Shown here piece by piece: positions 35,069 through 44,375 of a stretch of DNA of 64,000 nt. Both the position numbers and the translations under genes were made by a program. Numbering within the stretch: position 1 is the first letter of the stretch; each line of letters starts with the position of its first letter. The notes beneath the pieces were generated by a model that was not told the DNA's origin, searched no databases, and was given only the letters and a program-made list of their open reading frames with translations. This stretch comes from Candidatus Nitrosotalea okcheonensis. Its GTDB lineage: Archaea; Thermoproteota; Nitrososphaeria; Nitrososphaerales; Nitrosopumilaceae. The stretch covers positions 451,073 to 515,072 of the forward strand of contig NZ_LT841358.1 of assembly GCF_900177045.1 (NCBI RefSeq), read 5' to 3'.

Positions 35069-36160
35069 CTAGAGAGTATAATTACCATCCAGATTATACT
35101 TGGGAGCTATGTTTTTCGGCAATCTTACGGTGAAAACAGTTGGTGGTGACTTTACTGTTAGTGTACCACCATGCTGTTCTACAATATTTTTACATATTGA
35201 AAGTCCTAGACCAGTGCCGGTTTGTTTTGTAGTGAACAATGGATCAAATATCTTTGACTGGATTTCAAGTGGAATCCCAGGACCGGTATCTTCAAATTCA
35301 ATCTGTATGTTATAACCTAAATCCATTACACGGATCTTTATTTCCCCCTTATCATCCATTGCTTGTACTGCATTACTTATCAAGTTGGAAAATACAGCTT
35401 CGAGTTTTCGCGAATCACAATTTATTGCTATGTCAGTATGTGGTTTTAATATTAAAACTTCAGGAGGCAACAGGGTATTACTAATTGCACTGTCAACCAT
35501 TGAAAGTAATGATGTTTGTTGTAACAAGAGTTCAGATCTTTTTACAAAGTTTAGAACATCGTCTATCTGATGCGTCATTCTCTGAATGGCTCTGTCAAAC
35601 CTTCCAAAATGTGGTAATTTTTCCTCAATACGCATGTTTGGTTTTGCTCTCATTATGTCCATTGTATTTTTAACAACAGATAATGGATTTCGGAGGTCAT
35701 GTGCAAGCCTTGCTGCCAATTCTCCTATCACTGTGAATTTTTCAGCGTTTATAAGATCTTGTGTCTTTTCATCCACTTGTTTTGCGAGAAAGTCTCGTTG
35801 CATAGATAATTCTTTTTCTTTTGATAGTACAGTGTCTAATTTAGACTTTAAATCCCTAGTCATTTGATCATAATGAAATTTCTGCTTCTCAAGTTCTAGA
35901 TTAGACCTGATTAATTCGTCATTTTTCTTATTCAAAGATGCGCTAATATCAAGTAAAAACCCCACCTTGTCTTGTAAATCATGGTTGATGGTAGATAATT
36001 CTTTGATCTTCTCCATCGATTCGTTTGCAATATTTGTCAGACGTCGTTCTTTTTCTTGTAATTCACACCTTGTTGCATCAAGCTCTTTGAAGGCTTTACC
36101 AGTTAATGTACTTAGATCTTCTAAAAGAGTCTTCTGTGGCTCAGGCTGAGATTGCGACAA
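35069..36160 (-). CDS. Soluble histidine kinase with long coiled coil
   Basis: A 363-residue cytosolic kinase from a TTG start. Residues ~25-140 are a coiled coil; HisKA has phospho-His154 in ELAARLAHDLRNPLSVVKNT; ATPase N box NLISNAVQAM, G1 FEDTGPGIP, G2 TGTGLGLSICKNIV. There are no TM helices or recognised sensor domain, so input may come through the coiled coil. Its own TGT-N13-ACA dyad lies 52 bp upstream. Partner regulators are probably the single-domain ones nearby. Confidence 0.92.
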   Translation of the reverse strand: MSQSQPEPQKTLLEDLSTLTGKAFKELDATRCELQEKERRLTNIANESMEKIKELSTINHDLQDKVGFLLDISASLNKKNDELIRSNLELEKQKFHYDQMTRDLKSKLDTVLSKEKELSMQRDFLAKQVDEKTQDLINAEKFTVIGELAARLAHDLRNPLSVVKNTMDIMRAKPNMRIEEKLPHFGRFDRAIQRMTHQIDDVLNFVKRSELLLQQTSLLSMVDSAISNTLLPPEVLILKPHTDIAINCDSRKLEAVFSNLISNAVQAMDDKGEIKIRVMDLGYNIQIEFEDTGPGIPLEIQSKIFDPLFTTKQTGTGLGLSICKNIVEQHGGTLTVKSPPTVFTVRLPKNIAPKYNLDGNYTL

Positions 36161-36202
36161 TCCAATTTTTAATCACGTATCAGATACATTAACCCTTGTG
36201 GT

Positions 36203-36221
36203 TGTTTATTTCAAACAAACA
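36203..36221 (-). promoter_or_regulatory. Regulon dyad, histidine kinase 35069
   Basis: Plus strand TGTTTATTTCAAACAAACA fits TGT-N13-ACA; inner TGTTTA-TTT-CAAACA is near-palindromic. Centre 52 bp before the TTG start, TATA-like TTAATGTATCTG about 23 bp nearer the gene. Confidence 0.6.
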
Positions 36222-36283
36222 CAATGCTGTAATGAACTCATTTTCAACACATATTTAACAAATGACCAATCCTAAAAATAAAT

Positions 36284-36300
36284 ACATGGTCATACCATGT
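36284..36300 (+). promoter_or_regulatory. Perfect dyad ACATGGT-CAT-ACCATGT upstream of the stress protein
   Basis: Seven-base arms and a three-base centre, ~75 bp before the universal stress protein start. It is unlike the TGT-N13-ACA dyads and probably binds another factor. Confidence 0.45.
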
Positions 36301-36366
36301 TTTTAACACAAACAAGCTAAGTTATTTCCACACCTATTCACCACTAGTAATAATGCTGGTGAAATA

Positions 36367-36795
36367 GTGTTCAAACACATTTTTGTGCCATATGACGGTT
36401 CCAATTATTCAAAGCATGCATTTCAGGTAGCATTAGAAATTGCAACAAAATTTGGATCCAAAATTACACTTGTCACCTGTTTGTTTAGGCCGCCTGAAGA
36501 TGAATCGTTTTACATTTCAGAGCACATAAAGAATATGGACAGTCTAAAAAATAATGCAATAATAGATCTAGCAAGGCTACAAGAAATTGCAAAAGTAAAC
36601 AAGATTTCTGCAGATGTGCATGTCATGTCATGTAATTCAGCAGTTGAAGCGTTGACAACATTTGCCAATTCCAACAAAGTTGATCTCATAGTCATGGGGA
36701 CCAGAGGAAATACTGGATTCAAGCCACTGCTCTTAGGTAGTGTTTCAATAGGAGTGTCTCAACATGCAACATGTCCAATACTTCTTGTAAAGTAA
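36367..36795 (+). CDS. Universal stress protein (UspA family)
   Basis: A 142-residue protein from a GTG start: FKHIFVPYDGSNYSKHAFQVAL, LVTCLF, and the ATP-binding-type motif VMGTRGNTGFKPLLLGSVS (GxxGx9GS), then ATCPILLVK. USPs bind nucleotides and respond to stress or energy state. Between the kinase and a membrane protein; a separate perfect dyad lies upstream. Confidence 0.92.
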   Translation: MFKHIFVPYDGSNYSKHAFQVALEIATKFGSKITLVTCLFRPPEDESFYISEHIKNMDSLKNNAIIDLARLQEIAKVNKISADVHVMSCNSAVEALTTFANSNKVDLIVMGTRGNTGFKPLLLGSVSIGVSQHATCPILLVK

Positions 36796-36825
36796 AATTA
36801 TCGAAAACATGGACAATGACAAAAA

Positions 36826-37383
36826 TTAGTTTAACACCAATGTTTTTGGCAAATTGTAAATTTTTCTATACACAATTATAAATACTAGAAATTCAAATTG
36901 TTCTACAAGAAGTATTGTATCCAAGTTGACCATCCACCCTCCCATCATATCATTCATTATGGCATAAGTCATTGATATTATGTGATCTGCATAGTTAACA
37001 TATGATACATCAAACACCATATTTCCTTGCTTGATATCCATAATTTTATGAATGTCACTAGGACTCATTTTATTTGTGTCATAATTTGAAAATAACATAT
37101 TTGATATCAAATGTTTTTCATCAGAGTATACAGTATTTCCTCGTTCAATCCATACGAGAGTACTTGTAAAATATGCAATTAAAACAAGCGAGAGCGTAAT
37201 TGCAACTTTACCAGATTTTCCTTTTATTGTTTTTGTCATTTGACTCAAAAACAAATTACCAAAACGCCCAAGTTTTTGTTTGTGAGCCAAAAATATCAAT
37301 ACAAACATAAGCGAAGAAACAAGGCCCAGGCTACCAATCCAGTGAGCTGAAAAATACTCATAGAAAACCATCCGTACAGGCAA
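36826..37383 (-). CDS. Hypothetical membrane protein (185 aa)
   Basis: Three or so membrane segments: WIGSLGLVSSLMFVLIFLAH (~15-34), VAITLSLVLIAYFTSTLVWI (~59-78), and the C-terminal FEFLVFIIVYRKI region. The loop at ~85-135 is polar and could face outside. No motif recognised. Convergent with the stress protein, with about 30 bp between. Confidence 0.6.
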   Translation of the reverse strand: MPVRMVFYEYFSAHWIGSLGLVSSLMFVLIFLAHKQKLGRFGNLFLSQMTKTIKGKSGKVAITLSLVLIAYFTSTLVWIERGNTVYSDEKHLISNMLFSNYDTNKMSPSDIHKIMDIKQGNMVFDVSYVNYADHIISMTYAIMNDMMGGWMVNLDTILLVEQFEFLVFIIVYRKIYNLPKTLVLN

Positions 37384-37597
37384 AAATATGCCAGTAATTA
37401 CTGCAAATACAATTAGCTTTTCCTTAATATCAGATAGCCTGTCCCTCAGTGCCTATCATTCCCACAGATCGTTTGGACAAGGTTTGATATCTATTTATCT
37501 AAGAAATCATTCTTTTGTGCATATTCAAACTCCTAATTTACTAGTCAGTAACGGCAACTTAGATTAGTGCAATGGAACATTCAAACATATGATAAAA

Positions 37598-38095
37598 TCA
37601 GATAGTTTTTTCAAATTTTTTAAGATTTGATGCAACAAGCATCTCACCCGAACGCAAATTAAATCGAACCCATCTCCCAAAATTTTCACCTGTGTCTTCA
37701 GAGACTAGAGGAATGTTATTTTCCTCTAAGATCTCTTTCAAGAATGCTATGTTTTTTGGTCCAACATTGAATAGATTGGTTTCAGATTCATGGGCAAATA
37801 TTGTAGCCCCTCCTGCCATTTTTGCTTTAATTCTCTTTGGATCTGCACCTTTGTGAATCATATTGTCAACCATGTACGAGAGTGCTTCATCAGCATATTT
37901 TCCAATGTCATTTTTCCCAGTAAATTGTATACCATCAGATTTTTTTGGTAACATGATATGAGCCATGCCTGCAACTTTTGACACTAGATCAAATAAACAA
38001 ATGGCAACACATGAACCAACAAAAGTTTTCAATTCTTTTGTTTCATCAGTTATTATTTCCAAGCCTCCCATTTTTATTTCAATCACGTTATTCAT
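37598..38095 (-). CDS. cheD: Chemoreceptor glutamine deamidase CheD
   Basis: A 165-residue CheD. The catalytic Cys lies in FVGSCVAICLFD and the His in AGMAHIMLPK. CheD deamidates specific glutamines of chemoreceptors and also binds CheC. Last gene of the cheY1-cheC1-cheD unit, 14 bp after cheC1. Confidence 0.93.
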   Translation of the reverse strand: MNNVIEIKMGGLEIITDETKELKTFVGSCVAICLFDLVSKVAGMAHIMLPKKSDGIQFTGKNDIGKYADEALSYMVDNMIHKGADPKRIKAKMAGGATIFAHESETNLFNVGPKNIAFLKEILEENNIPLVSEDTGENFGRWVRFNLRSGEMLVASNLKKFEKTI

Positions 38096-38109
38096 TGAAA
38101 AATCAAACT

Positions 38110-38700
38110 CTATATCAAAAGTTTTTTTATTTCAGAAGGATCTTGAATAAGGAGTATTTGTACGTGTAGACCAGAATTTATCCCATGAAGTTCTACAGTT
38201 GACATAATCAAAGAATCAGACTTATTTTCAAAATCTGATACTACTGCTTCTAGTAGTGTTCTGAAGAATTCAATGGCGTAACCAGGAACTGATGAACATA
38301 TTTTATATCCAGTACCAATTGATATTGCATTGATTAGTGATGCAGTAAGTATGTTTCCAATTTCAGATATTGACGACGTAGCAAGTCCAACAAATTCTTC
38401 AGATATTGGCTTACCAAGTAATTTTTCAGCTAATATTTTTGATTCATGTTCTGGCAGGTATAACAATACCCCCATATGAATATCTCCTACGCATTTTATG
38501 TACACCGCGGACATGGCATTCGTTTCTTCAAGATCTTGAATTATCACATCCAAATTCATTATTGGGATTTCTCGAGTCTTCCGTAAAATGTGTGTTACAG
38601 GTTCTTCTAACAGAGAACTAAGCGATGGAATTGTTTTGTAAACGATGAAAGAATCAAGAGTAGAATTTAATTTTTGCAGATCATTGTTTCTAGTACTCAA
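38110..38700 (-). CDS. cheC: CheC-type CheY-P phosphatase, copy 1
   Basis: A 196-residue CheC family member. The phosphatase helix shows the S/D-x3-E-x2-N pattern in SSISEIGNILTASLINAI; a second copy of the motif is not evident. It removes phosphate from CheY-P and pairs with CheD. It lies between cheY1 (78 bp upstream) and cheD. Compare cheC2 at 40275. Confidence 0.88.
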   Translation of the reverse strand: MSTRNNDLQKLNSTLDSFIVYKTIPSLSSLLEEPVTHILRKTREIPIMNLDVIIQDLEETNAMSAVYIKCVGDIHMGVLLYLPEHESKILAEKLLGKPISEEFVGLATSSISEIGNILTASLINAISIGTGYKICSSVPGYAIEFFRTLLEAVVSDFENKSDSLIMSTVELHGINSGLHVQILLIQDPSEIKKLLI

Positions 38701-38770
38701 AATTTTTACAACTCACCATTCATCATGCAAAAAAATGTAATTTTTGAAACACAGAGTATTTTATGAAATA

Positions 38771-39174
38771 TCATCATGTTATTTAGACCTGATAACCTTG
38801 CTCATCACCATTGCCACGTTAGATCTATCAAATGGTTTTATCACATAGTCTCTTGCACCAGATTTTATAGCATCCTGCACAATGTGTTTTTGCTCGACTG
38901 ATGTAACCATGATTACTTTTGCCCTAGGATTGAACTGTATTATTGCCTTGAGAGCCTGGATTCCATCTGCCTTGGGCATGTTTACATCCATTGTGACAAT
39001 ATCTGGCTTGAATTGCTTGTATGCCTCTACTGCAGCAACGCCATCTCCGGCTTCATGGATTTGCGATACCAGTCCATGAGAGACCAGTATATCTTTTAGT
39101 ACAACTCTCATAAATGATGCATCATCTACAATCAGGACTTTGACTGCGCTAGTGGTAGACATGATTATGCCTCC
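38771..39174. repeat. 404-bp exact direct repeat, copy A (cheY1)
   Basis: Identical by eye to 43502-43905; it covers the whole cheY gene plus 8 bp beyond its stop and 12 bp before its start. Outside these limits the sequences differ. Exactness at third codon positions implies recent duplication or gene conversion. Confidence 0.93.
38779..39162 (-). CDS. cheY: Chemotaxis response regulator CheY, copy 1
   Basis: A 127-residue receiver: Asp13/14 pocket in VLIVDDASFMR, phospho-Asp59 in VTMDVNMPKADG, the Thr/Ser in VTSVEQ and Lys in YVIKPFDRS. Phosphorylated by CheA, it should act on the archaellum motor through adaptors. Its protein is identical to CheY2 (43510). The upstream 19-bp dyad is 149 bp away, with a TATA-like box near 39278. 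Confidence 0.95.
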   Translation of the reverse strand: MSTTSAVKVLIVDDASFMRVVLKDILVSHGLVSQIHEAGDGVAAVEAYKQFKPDIVTMDVNMPKADGIQALKAIIQFNPRAKVIMVTSVEQKHIVQDAIKSGARDYVIKPFDRSNVAMVMSKVIRSK

Positions 39175-39301
39175 ACATCTTTTTCAGATATTTTTCACAA
39201 GTTCTCAGTAAAAAAGGTTCACCAGTATCAAGTGCTATAGAATACAAAAATACAAACACCATCAAGAGTTTTTTTAATAAAGATTGTAATATCGGTACGT
39301 T

Positions 39302-39320
39302 TGTTCAATTTGATCATACA
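39302..39320 (-). promoter_or_regulatory. Regulon dyad, cheY1-cheC1-cheD unit
   Basis: Plus strand TGTTCAATTTGATCATACA, nearly the same as the MCP site (TGTTTGAATTGATCATACA). It sits 149 bp before cheY1, but about 31 bp before a TATA-like CTTTATTAAAA, so the cheY1 message would have a longer leader. Confidence 0.55.
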
Positions 39321-39362
39321 AGAATAAATTACATGAATTTTTCAATTTCTGAAAATAGCGTT

Positions 39363-40208
39363 TTAATTATTTTGCGGTAAGACTTTTTGATAAATTCTTT
39401 CTCTTGCCATTAAAGGATTAAATAATTTTTGACATCTCCGTCCAAACATAGTTTCGTCCATTCCCAATACTAAATACCCTGATTCCTTCAAACCATTATA
39501 GAACTTTGTAAAGATTAATTCTTGTGCTTCTTTTTCATAATATATTAATACATTTCTACAAAATATTACATCAAAATACTGTATCGCATAAGACAAAATA
39601 TCACCAACTTTGAAGGTTACCATATTTTTTATGGTTGATATGACTTCATATTCCACATTATTGTCAGCGCTATTTCTTTGTTGAAAATTATTTGATATCA
39701 CATTAACTGGTAAACTTTCCACGCTTTTTGCAGGATATATTCCGCGTTGTGCAAATTCAATTGCAAATTTGTTAACATCATTTGCAATAATTTCGACCTT
39801 AAGATTAGATATTTTTTCGGTAGCTTGTTTGAACATCATTGCAATAGAATATGGTTCCTCACCTGAAGCACAACCTGCACTCCAAACACGTATTTTATTA
39901 TCTCTAAGATCTGACAATATTTTAGGCAATATTGATAACTGAAATCTGTCAAATACTGCAGAATCTCTAAAAAAATTTGTTACATTAATAGAAAGCGATG
40001 CAAATATTTCCTCAAATTCTTTACGGTCATCTCTTAGTGTGAGAAGATATTTTGAGTATTCAGAAATGTTCAGTATTCTCATCCTTCTATCCAATCTTCT
40101 TTTTATAAAGGCAGGTTTGTATCTGGCAAGATCTAGTCCATAACTTGCAAAAACTTTGTTAAATTCAGCCATGATATTTGGATCAAGGGTCAGATCATTT
40201 AGGCTCAA
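39363..40208 (-). CDS. cheR: Chemotaxis protein methyltransferase CheR
   Basis: A 281-residue SAM-dependent enzyme that methylates receptor glutamates. N-terminal helical part (DRRMRILNISEYSKYLLTLR), SAM-binding WSAGCASGEEPYSIAMMFK, and FCRNVLIYYEKEAQ. Last gene in the MCP-cheW-cheY2-cheB-cheA-cheC2-cheR run, 66 bp after cheC2; no dyad of its own. Confidence 0.94.
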   Translation of the reverse strand: MSLNDLTLDPNIMAEFNKVFASYGLDLARYKPAFIKRRLDRRMRILNISEYSKYLLTLRDDRKEFEEIFASLSINVTNFFRDSAVFDRFQLSILPKILSDLRDNKIRVWSAGCASGEEPYSIAMMFKQATEKISNLKVEIIANDVNKFAIEFAQRGIYPAKSVESLPVNVISNNFQQRNSADNNVEYEVISTIKNMVTFKVGDILSYAIQYFDVIFCRNVLIYYEKEAQELIFTKFYNGLKESGYLVLGMDETMFGRRCQKLFNPLMARERIYQKVLPQNN

Positions 40209-40274
40209 TTTTTTTCACCAAAACCATCAATCATATTCATAGAATAACCAACAGTGAGTTTTTCCATACACTTG

Positions 40275-40874
40275 TCACCTTTTAGGATTCATTAGTTTTC
40301 TTGCATTATCATAATCTTGGATTATCAGCATGTGTAATCGTAAACCACTATTGTTTCCAGTAAATTCAACTTCGGTGACTATATCACTAGTAGGACATAC
40401 AAATTCAGATGCATGTGGCTCCAATAATGCAGAAATGGATGTCATAGCAAAATCAGGAGTAGAAAGTTCTACCTTTAATCCAGTATGATCAGATAGTGCA
40501 TTAAAAAATGAACCTGACATTATATTTCCTACTTCAGATATCGCAGATTTGGATAAATCGTCAAGAGAATCTATTTTATCAATACACATTAGTTTTGCAG
40601 CAAGTTGTTTTGCATCTTGTTCTGGTATAGTGTACAAAATACCGAGACGGATATCACCTCCGCCATATAGAAATACAGAGCAAGCCACTATTTCTTTTAC
40701 AACTTTATTCATATCGCCAATCTTAGAAATTTCCACATGTGTTTGTTTTACAGCATGTCGAATTGATTCTCCAAGAAGTGAAGATAGCGCAACGGATGTT
40801 TTTTGAGTTATGTATGAATCAAGAACTCCCTCAAGAACATTCAATTCAACAGAATTTAACGCATTAGCTGGCAT
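40275..40874 (-). CDS. cheC: CheC-type CheY-P phosphatase, copy 2
   Basis: A 199-residue CheC homologue with the phosphatase motif in SAISEVGNIMSGSFFNAL. Related to cheC1 at 38110 but clearly diverged. Two CheC proteins may split phosphatase and CheD-binding roles. Begins 8 bp after cheA, in the main che operon. Confidence 0.88.
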   Translation of the reverse strand: MPANALNSVELNVLEGVLDSYITQKTSVALSSLLGESIRHAVKQTHVEISKIGDMNKVVKEIVACSVFLYGGGDIRLGILYTIPEQDAKQLAAKLMCIDKIDSLDDLSKSAISEVGNIMSGSFFNALSDHTGLKVELSTPDFAMTSISALLEPHASEFVCPTSDIVTEVEFTGNNSGLRLHMLIIQDYDNARKLMNPKR

Positions 40875-40882
40875 TTTCGTTT

Positions 40883-42448
40883 TTACACCAACAATGACGG
40901 TTCTAGAATTAATGCTACTTTACCATCAGGCAATATCGTAGCATCGGAAAATGCATTAGATGAATTTGATAATCCATCAAGACGTTTTATTACAACTTCT
41001 TGTTCTCGTTCAAGTGAATCCACAATCAAACCATAAGATTTACCATCTTTATCCACTACTACAATATTTATCTGAGAGTTAGATACCTCATCAAGTGTAG
41101 AAACTAAGCCGAGAATTTGTGATGCCCTAATTACAGGTACAACCTTGTCTCTAAGTGTTATCATTTCTTTTCCATGTACATTTTTTATCTCATTTTTGTC
41201 TACCGTGATAGTAGTAGATATGCTAGAAAGTGGGAGTACATATTTTTGATTGGATATATTTACAAGCAAGCCACCAATTATGGCCAAACTCATTGGAATT
41301 GTTAGTACTATGCTAGTACCGCTTCCTTTCGTGGTGAGGATCTTTACCTGCCCCCCTACATTTTTCACCTGTGTCATGACTACGTCCATTCCTACTCCAC
41401 GACCAGAAATATCAGTAACTGCTTTTGCGGTTGAAAGCCCAGGAGTTCCAATCAGACCGATGATTTCCTCATCAGACATGTGTGCAATCCCCTCAGCTGT
41501 AGCAATTTGTTTTTCTAATGCTTTTGCTTTGATAGCTTCAAGATCAATCCCCCTTCCATCATCTTCCACATAGATTTCTACGCGATCTCCAATCCTACTT
41601 GCACGGAGTCGTATGGTACCGGTTGCCGGTTTCCCCTTTTCTCTTCGTTCAGAGGGAGTTTCAAGCCCATGATCCACTGCATTTCGGAGCATGTGAAGAA
41701 GTGGATCAGTTATGGCATCTAATACAGTACGGTCAAGCTCAATGCCAGAATCATCTACATCAAGTTTCACTTCTTTTCCAAGCGAAGTTGAAACATCCCT
41801 TATCATTCGTGAAAATCTATTGAAGACTTGATCAATTGGGACCAATCTGATTTTCATTGTTTGATATTGAATATCAGTTATCAATCGGCCCAGAGTCATT
41901 AGAATCTCTCGGCCTTCATCGGAGTCGTGAGTGTGTAATATCTGTTCTAGTCTCATTTTTGATATCATCATCTCACCCACCAAGTTTACAAGTGAATCCA
42001 AATCTTGCATTTTCACTCTAACTGTTGGTGATTTCACCTGCGGGGTCAATGTAGTTTCTGATTCATCATGATTTTGTTTTAGATCTGAGGGATTTTTCAC
42101 ATAATTGAGAAATTCATCAAGATTAATTATTTTTGTTTCATCATGTATTAGTTGTTTTAAGAGATCAATTCCATAAAATATCACATTACCAAGTTCCGTG
42201 GTTATTGTTTCTTCACCTTTTCTAAATTTGTCAAAAATTTCTTCAATTGTTTTACAGATCTCACGAATCTGATCATAACTCATAGTTGCAGCCATGCCTT
42301 TTATCGTATGAGCAGATCTAAACAGCACATCAACATGTTCCCGTACATTTGGTTCTTCTTCAAATTTTAAGAGATGTTGGTTTAAACTTTCAACATGCTC
42401 TAATGCCTCTTGCACAAACATCTCACGGTATTTACTGTTTTCAGACAA
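40883..42448 (-). CDS. cheA: Chemotaxis histidine kinase CheA
   Basis: A 521-residue kinase. P1 Hpt domain with phospho-His47 in RSAHTIKGMAATM; a P2 CheY/CheB-binding domain is not evident between P1 and P3, which makes the linker short (~110-145). P3 dimerisation (DLDSLVNLVGEMMISKMRLE), P4 ATPase (HMLRNAVDHGLETPSER; DDGRGID; GRGVGMDVV), P5 CheW-like domain to the end. Autophosphorylates and passes phosphate to CheY and CheB. Overlaps cheB by 8 bp. Confidence 0.95.
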   Translation of the reverse strand: MSENSKYREMFVQEALEHVESLNQHLLKFEEEPNVREHVDVLFRSAHTIKGMAATMSYDQIREICKTIEEIFDKFRKGEETITTELGNVIFYGIDLLKQLIHDETKIINLDEFLNYVKNPSDLKQNHDESETTLTPQVKSPTVRVKMQDLDSLVNLVGEMMISKMRLEQILHTHDSDEGREILMTLGRLITDIQYQTMKIRLVPIDQVFNRFSRMIRDVSTSLGKEVKLDVDDSGIELDRTVLDAITDPLLHMLRNAVDHGLETPSERREKGKPATGTIRLRASRIGDRVEIYVEDDGRGIDLEAIKAKALEKQIATAEGIAHMSDEEIIGLIGTPGLSTAKAVTDISGRGVGMDVVMTQVKNVGGQVKILTTKGSGTSIVLTIPMSLAIIGGLLVNISNQKYVLPLSSISTTITVDKNEIKNVHGKEMITLRDKVVPVIRASQILGLVSTLDEVSNSQINIVVVDKDGKSYGLIVDSLEREQEVVIKRLDGLSNSSNAFSDATILPDGKVALILEPSLLV

Positions 42449-43508
42449 TTTGTTTGACCACCTTTACAATTTCATGTGCCAGGTTATCAGCGTCAACCAT
42501 TTTGTCAACTGCATGAAGATCACTTGCAGCTTTTGCCATACCATATACTACCGAAGAGGATTCATTTTGAGCAAGCGTAATACCACTTCTTTTTTTCACC
42601 ATCTTCATCCCAAAAGCTCCATCTTGTCCCATGCCAGACAACAGTACCCCTATAGTACTTGCCCCAAATACTTCAGAAGCAGATACCATTGTAACATTTA
42701 CTGCCGGCCTTACTCCAAATCTTTTTGGTCCATGATCCAATTGGATTTGATGCGATGGAGACACCACCATATGCATATCACCAGGAGCAAGTAATGCAGT
42801 TCCTTCCATTATTTGGTCACCTTCTACTGCCTGTTTTACGTGCAATTTGGAAATTGCATCAAGTCTTTGTGCAAAAGTTGAAACGAATTCCTTATTCATG
42901 TGTTGTACAATCAAAAATCCGGCAGGAATGTCACTCGGTATATCTTTTAGAATGTTGGTGATTATTCTAGGCGCCCCAGTAGATGCACCAATTACTACAA
43001 CAGTGGATGCCATTCCATCAGATACGATATCGGTATTTTTAGATGGTCTCAGTTTTGAAATTGCCTTTGGAATAAGTGCATCTCTATTGGATTTGGATGC
43101 AACCTCTATTTTTGACAGTAATGTTCCCTTGAGTTTTTCAACTACATGTGGATCATCAGGAGGTATTGAGATAAAATCTACTGCACCAAGTTCAAGGGAA
43201 TCTAGAATAAGTTTGGCGTTAGATGGACTGTAATTACTAACTACAATAATACGCAAGTTTTTTTCCGGTAGGAGATTTACATTTTCAATAAAAGTTAATC
43301 CATCCATATTTGGCATTTCCATATCTAAGAGTACGATATCAGGTGATAGATGTCGTAATTTTCGTAATGCTTCCAATCCATCGCGCGCAGTCTCTACTAT
43401 TTTGATATGATGTTCAGAAGATAATAAATCACTTAGAAGAGATACCATGTAAGGAGAATCATTTACTATCATTACGCTTATCTGATTTTTCTCAGATGTG
43501 GTCATCAT
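42441..43508 (-). CDS. cheB: Chemotaxis methylesterase/response regulator CheB
   Basis: A 355-residue two-domain protein. Receiver with phospho-Asp in IVLLDMEMPNMDG, then the methylesterase: catalytic Ser in VIGASTGAP, His in IVQHMNKEF and Asp in LSGMGQDGAFG. It removes methyl groups from MCPs when phosphorylated by CheA. Downstream of cheY2 with 1 bp between, and overlaps cheA. Confidence 0.95.
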   Translation of the reverse strand: MMTTSEKNQISVMIVNDSPYMVSLLSDLLSSEHHIKIVETARDGLEALRKLRHLSPDIVLLDMEMPNMDGLTFIENVNLLPEKNLRIIVVSNYSPSNAKLILDSLELGAVDFISIPPDDPHVVEKLKGTLLSKIEVASKSNRDALIPKAISKLRPSKNTDIVSDGMASTVVVIGASTGAPRIITNILKDIPSDIPAGFLIVQHMNKEFVSTFAQRLDAISKLHVKQAVEGDQIMEGTALLAPGDMHMVVSPSHQIQLDHGPKRFGVRPAVNVTMVSASEVFGASTIGVLLSGMGQDGAFGMKMVKKRSGITLAQNESSSVVYGMAKAASDLHAVDKMVDADNLAHEIVKVVKQIV

Positions 43509-43905
43509 GTTATTTAGACCTGATAACCTTGCTCATCACCATTGCCACGTTAGATCTATCAAATGGTTTTATCACATAGTCTCTTGCACCAGATTTTATA
43601 GCATCCTGCACAATGTGTTTTTGCTCGACTGATGTAACCATGATTACTTTTGCCCTAGGATTGAACTGTATTATTGCCTTGAGAGCCTGGATTCCATCTG
43701 CCTTGGGCATGTTTACATCCATTGTGACAATATCTGGCTTGAATTGCTTGTATGCCTCTACTGCAGCAACGCCATCTCCGGCTTCATGGATTTGCGATAC
43801 CAGTCCATGAGAGACCAGTATATCTTTTAGTACAACTCTCATAAATGATGCATCATCTACAATCAGGACTTTGACTGCGCTAGTGGTAGACATGATTATG
43901 CCTCC
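43502..43905. repeat. 404-bp exact direct repeat, copy B (cheY2)
   Basis: Pairs with 38771-39174, 4.7 kb away in the same orientation. It spans cheY2 and the cheB start and cheW stop junctions. Confidence 0.93.
43510..43893 (-). CDS. cheY: Chemotaxis response regulator CheY, copy 2
   Basis: A 127-residue receiver with the same amino-acid sequence as CheY1, including Asp59. It sits in the main che operon, 2 bp after cheW and 1 bp before cheB. The duplicate may raise CheY dose or put CheY under two promoters. Confidence 0.95.
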   Translation of the reverse strand: MSTTSAVKVLIVDDASFMRVVLKDILVSHGLVSQIHEAGDGVAAVEAYKQFKPDIVTMDVNMPKADGIQALKAIIQFNPRAKVIMVTSVEQKHIVQDAIKSGARDYVIKPFDRSNVAMVMSKVIRSK

Positions 43906-44375
43906 TGCACAGATGTAGTATCTTTCAAAAGTTTTTCCATATCTAAAAGTACAACTAATCTACCTGAAATTTTTGCTACACCTTTGACATATTCTAGCGA
44001 TTCAAGACCTCCAGAAAGATTTGTTTCTACTTCTTTTGATGTGATTCTCATTACTTGATCAACTTCGTCAATCAAAAGACCAGTAAGATGTCCTTCCACA
44101 TCAGCTACAAGAACACGTGCTTTTGGACTTGATGTACCATCACTTGAGAAACCAAGTTTTTCTTTTACATCTATTACTGGAACAATCATACCTCTCAAAT
44201 TCATCACTCCAAGAACATAGCTTTTTGCATTAGGTACCTTGGTGATAGACTCCAGAGGACGTATCTCTCGTACCTGTTCGATCAAAACACCATATTCTTC
44301 TTTTTTATGCAACTTGGAATCAAGTAGGCTGAATACAACAATCTGTAGATTTCCTTCAATGATTGTCTCACTCAT
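43896..44375 (-). CDS. cheW: Chemotaxis coupling protein CheW
   Basis: A 159-residue Che[21 protein letters not shown] then [40 protein letters not shown] and [11 protein letters not shown]. It links receptors to CheA. Its start overlaps the MCP stop by 4 bp (ATGA), so the two are coupled. Confidence 0.94.
   Translation of the reverse strand: MSETIIEGNLQIVVFSLLDSKLHKKEEYGVLIEQVREIRPLESITKVPNAKSYVLGVMNLRGMIVPVIDVKEKLGFSSDGTSSPKARVLVADVEGHLTGLLIDEVDQVMRITSKEVETNLSGGLESLEYVKGVAKISGRLVVLLDMEKLLKDTTSVQEA

Noticed and set aside
38736-38751. TGT-N10-ACA before cheC1
   Set aside because: The spacing does not fit, and cheC1 is probably transcribed from the cheY1 promoter.
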